Shown here in pieces: positions 63,068 through 64,000 of a stretch of 64,000 bases of DNA; within the stretch, counting starts at the first letter, position 1; every line of letters starts with the position of its first letter. The notes below the pieces were generated by a model. The model was not told the origin of the DNA and did no database searches. It was given only the letters and a program-made list of their open reading frames with translations. The DNA lies in the IMG/VR virus record IMGVR_UViG_3300009182_000056, positions 1 through 64,000 of that record, one strand, 5' to 3'. This DNA is from a virus. Both the position numbers and the translations under genes were made by a program.

Positions 63068-63784
63068 ATGAAACAACGCATTTTAGTCTTAGCAATGAGC
63101 GGTATCCTAGTGAGTTTGGTAGGTTGTAGTTCGGCTCCGTCCAAATTAAGCAGCGGGGCAGGTATTGAACCTAGCTCTACTGCAACTACTCCCATAGCAG
63201 ATCAACGCCTAGCAGTAAATGATTATAAGAAACAAGGAGTTAAAATTATTTACAGTCTAAGTGGACAGATGGAAGCTATCGAAGTTACTGGGTATGCGCC
63301 AACATGGGGCGGTTCACACAATTCAGCCCGCGAAGCATTCCGTGTAGCTGAATTAGAAGCCAAAAAATCGCTCAACGATTTCATCAATAAAGAAACTATT
63401 GCTAGTAAAGTATCTGTTGTTATGATTTCAGAAAACTTGGAACACGCACAGGATAATAACAACAATAATTTTTCTTCCAATAAATCTAGCAAGACCGGAA
63501 ATACAGGCACAGCAGATGACTTGGTAGCTGCAGATGACGACCCTAGTGTTAAAGCTGCTGCATCTGGCAATACCGAAGAAAACACAGCGACGCGAAATGC
63601 CGCTATGAAGATTGCTAGCAAGATGAAGACTACTATTATTAATACTAACCAGGGTATCTTATCTGGATTGTACATGAAAGAAGGAACAGTAATCGATGAA
63701 GGCAAGGCTGTAAAGGTTGTTATGCGCTGGGATACAAAACATAATGATATCCGCCTACAAATCGGCCGTATGATGGCAATGTAA
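63068..63784 (+). CDS. Putative outer-membrane lipoprotein
   Basis: 238 residues. A type II signal (ILVLAMSGILVSLVGC) has the lipobox LVGC with Cys20; SS follows, favouring outer-membrane retention. The mature part has EVTGYAPTWGGSHNSAREAFRVAEL and a C-terminal domain (GILSGLYMKEGTVIDEGKA, VKVVMRW), separated by an Asn/Ser/Asp-rich linker. The G-Y ... A-R-E-A-F-x-x-A pattern resembles LPP20-type host lipoproteins. It could alter the host surface, for example superinfection exclusion (inference). 1-nt overlap with the next gene. Confidence 0.6.
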   Translation: MKQRILVLAMSGILVSLVGCSSAPSKLSSGAGIEPSSTATTPIADQRLAVNDYKKQGVKIIYSLSGQMEAIEVTGYAPTWGGSHNSAREAFRVAELEAKKSLNDFINKETIASKVSVVMISENLEHAQDNNNNNFSSNKSSKTGNTGTADDLVAADDDPSVKAAASGNTEENTATRNAAMKIASKMKTTIINTNQGILSGLYMKEGTVIDEGKAVKVVMRWDTKHNDIRLQIGRMMAM

Positions 63785-64000
63785 TGCGACGCTTACTAGC
63801 TATAGTCTTGGTCTTGCTGGCAACAGTAAGCCAAGCCCAGGTTATAACTGGAGCCATGCTGTTACAGATTCCTGTTAGCTCAATACTAACAGCAGGATAT
63901 TGGTTATTTTCTGGCGGTGAAAAAGTCTACTACATCGAAGTCTTAGGAGTAGGTAAGTCTTACGAAGAGTCTAGACTAAATGGTTTTAGATTGGCTGTAG
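63784..64000 (+). CDS. Exported protein, 3' truncated by window edge
   Basis: 72 residues visible. A signal peptide (RRLLAIVLVLLATVSQA) is followed by GEKVYYIEVLGVGKSYEESR, similar in pattern to the preceding lipoprotein (V-x-G ... A/E-x-A). It is coupled to that gene by a 1-nt overlap. The two probably act together in the envelope. It runs past base 64000. Confidence 0.55.
   Translation, partial: MRRLLAIVLVLLATVSQAQVITGAMLLQIPVSSILTAGYWLFSGGEKVYYIEVLGVGKSYEESRLNGFRLAV

Noticed and set aside
1-64000. Prophage or chromosomal origin of the window
   Set aside because: Host-type genes (iscU, iscA, clpX, rpsU, clpS) are each embedded between T4 core genes with phage-style overlaps and promoters; no integrase, attachment site or run of chromosomal genes is seen.

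Overview
The window is a contiguous piece of a lytic T4-like myovirus genome. It carries the T4 core in recognisable form: contractile tail sheath and tube, gp4-type head-completion nuclease, candidate small and clear large terminase, gp32, UvsX, UvsY, UvsW, gp61-type primase, gp41-type helicase, class Ia ribonucleotide reductase and ATP-dependent DNA ligase. There is no integrase, repressor or tRNA that I can see. The DNA is AT-rich (about 38-40% G+C by eye) and nearly all genes lie on the + strand, packed with 1-4 nt stop/start overlaps. The host is probably a Gram-negative betaproteobacterium from fresh water. The IscU, IscA, ClpX, IbpA-like and ClpS proteins are of proteobacterial type, the bS21 C-terminus (LPKKMY) resembles betaproteobacterial S21, and a possible phasin hints at a polyhydroxyalkanoate-storing host. 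This host call is inference.

Layout. 1-15.2 kb is late and structural: sheath (cut by the window edge), tube, a second tube-fold protein, gp4, terminase subunits, and several large or small proteins with T4 internal-protein-like N-termini, plus a secreted NUC1-type nuclease. 15.2-28.4 kb is replication and recombination: gp32, uvsX, uvsY, a methyltransferase, an AAA+ ATPase, uvsW, a block of small conserved genes that includes a 197-residue protein carrying the catalytic motifs of bacterial PolIII alpha, then primase and helicase. 28.4-35.4 kb holds internal or structural proteins and a nucleotidyltransferase-ligase fusion. 35.4-36.5 kb is a host-derived iscU-iscA operon. 36.5-45.3 kb has a PD-(D/E)XK exonuclease, tail fibre, nrdA, a three-gene secreted-protein insert, nrdB and glutaredoxin. 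45.3-48.6 kb has the PAAR tip, two virion proteins and an endolysin. 48.6-54.1 kb has small genes, DNA ligase and a membrane coiled-coil protein. 54.1-56.4 kb is a proteostasis/translation block: ClpX, bS21, IbpA-like Hsp20 and ClpS. 56.4-64 kb has a phosphoesterase, UV endonuclease, many tiny genes, a GNAT, a fatty-acid desaturase, a phasin-like protein and a lipoprotein pair.

Regulation. Two promoter classes are visible. Strong sigma70-like promoters (TTGACA, about 17 nt, TATAAT) precede early/middle genes; six of them place the start codon 6-8 nt after the -10 box, so the predicted mRNAs are leaderless or nearly so. A TAAATA(C) box, resembling the T4 late promoter TATAAATA, precedes structural genes and also hsp20, clpS and the phasin-like gene. 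Structured leaders or tails lie around gp32, uvsW, hsp20 and the phasin gene. The most interesting items are a ROSE-like RNA thermometer before hsp20, the minimal PolIII-alpha-like protein, the leaderless promoters, the iscUA operon, the secreted cluster between nrdA and nrdB, and the capsid-targeting N-termini.
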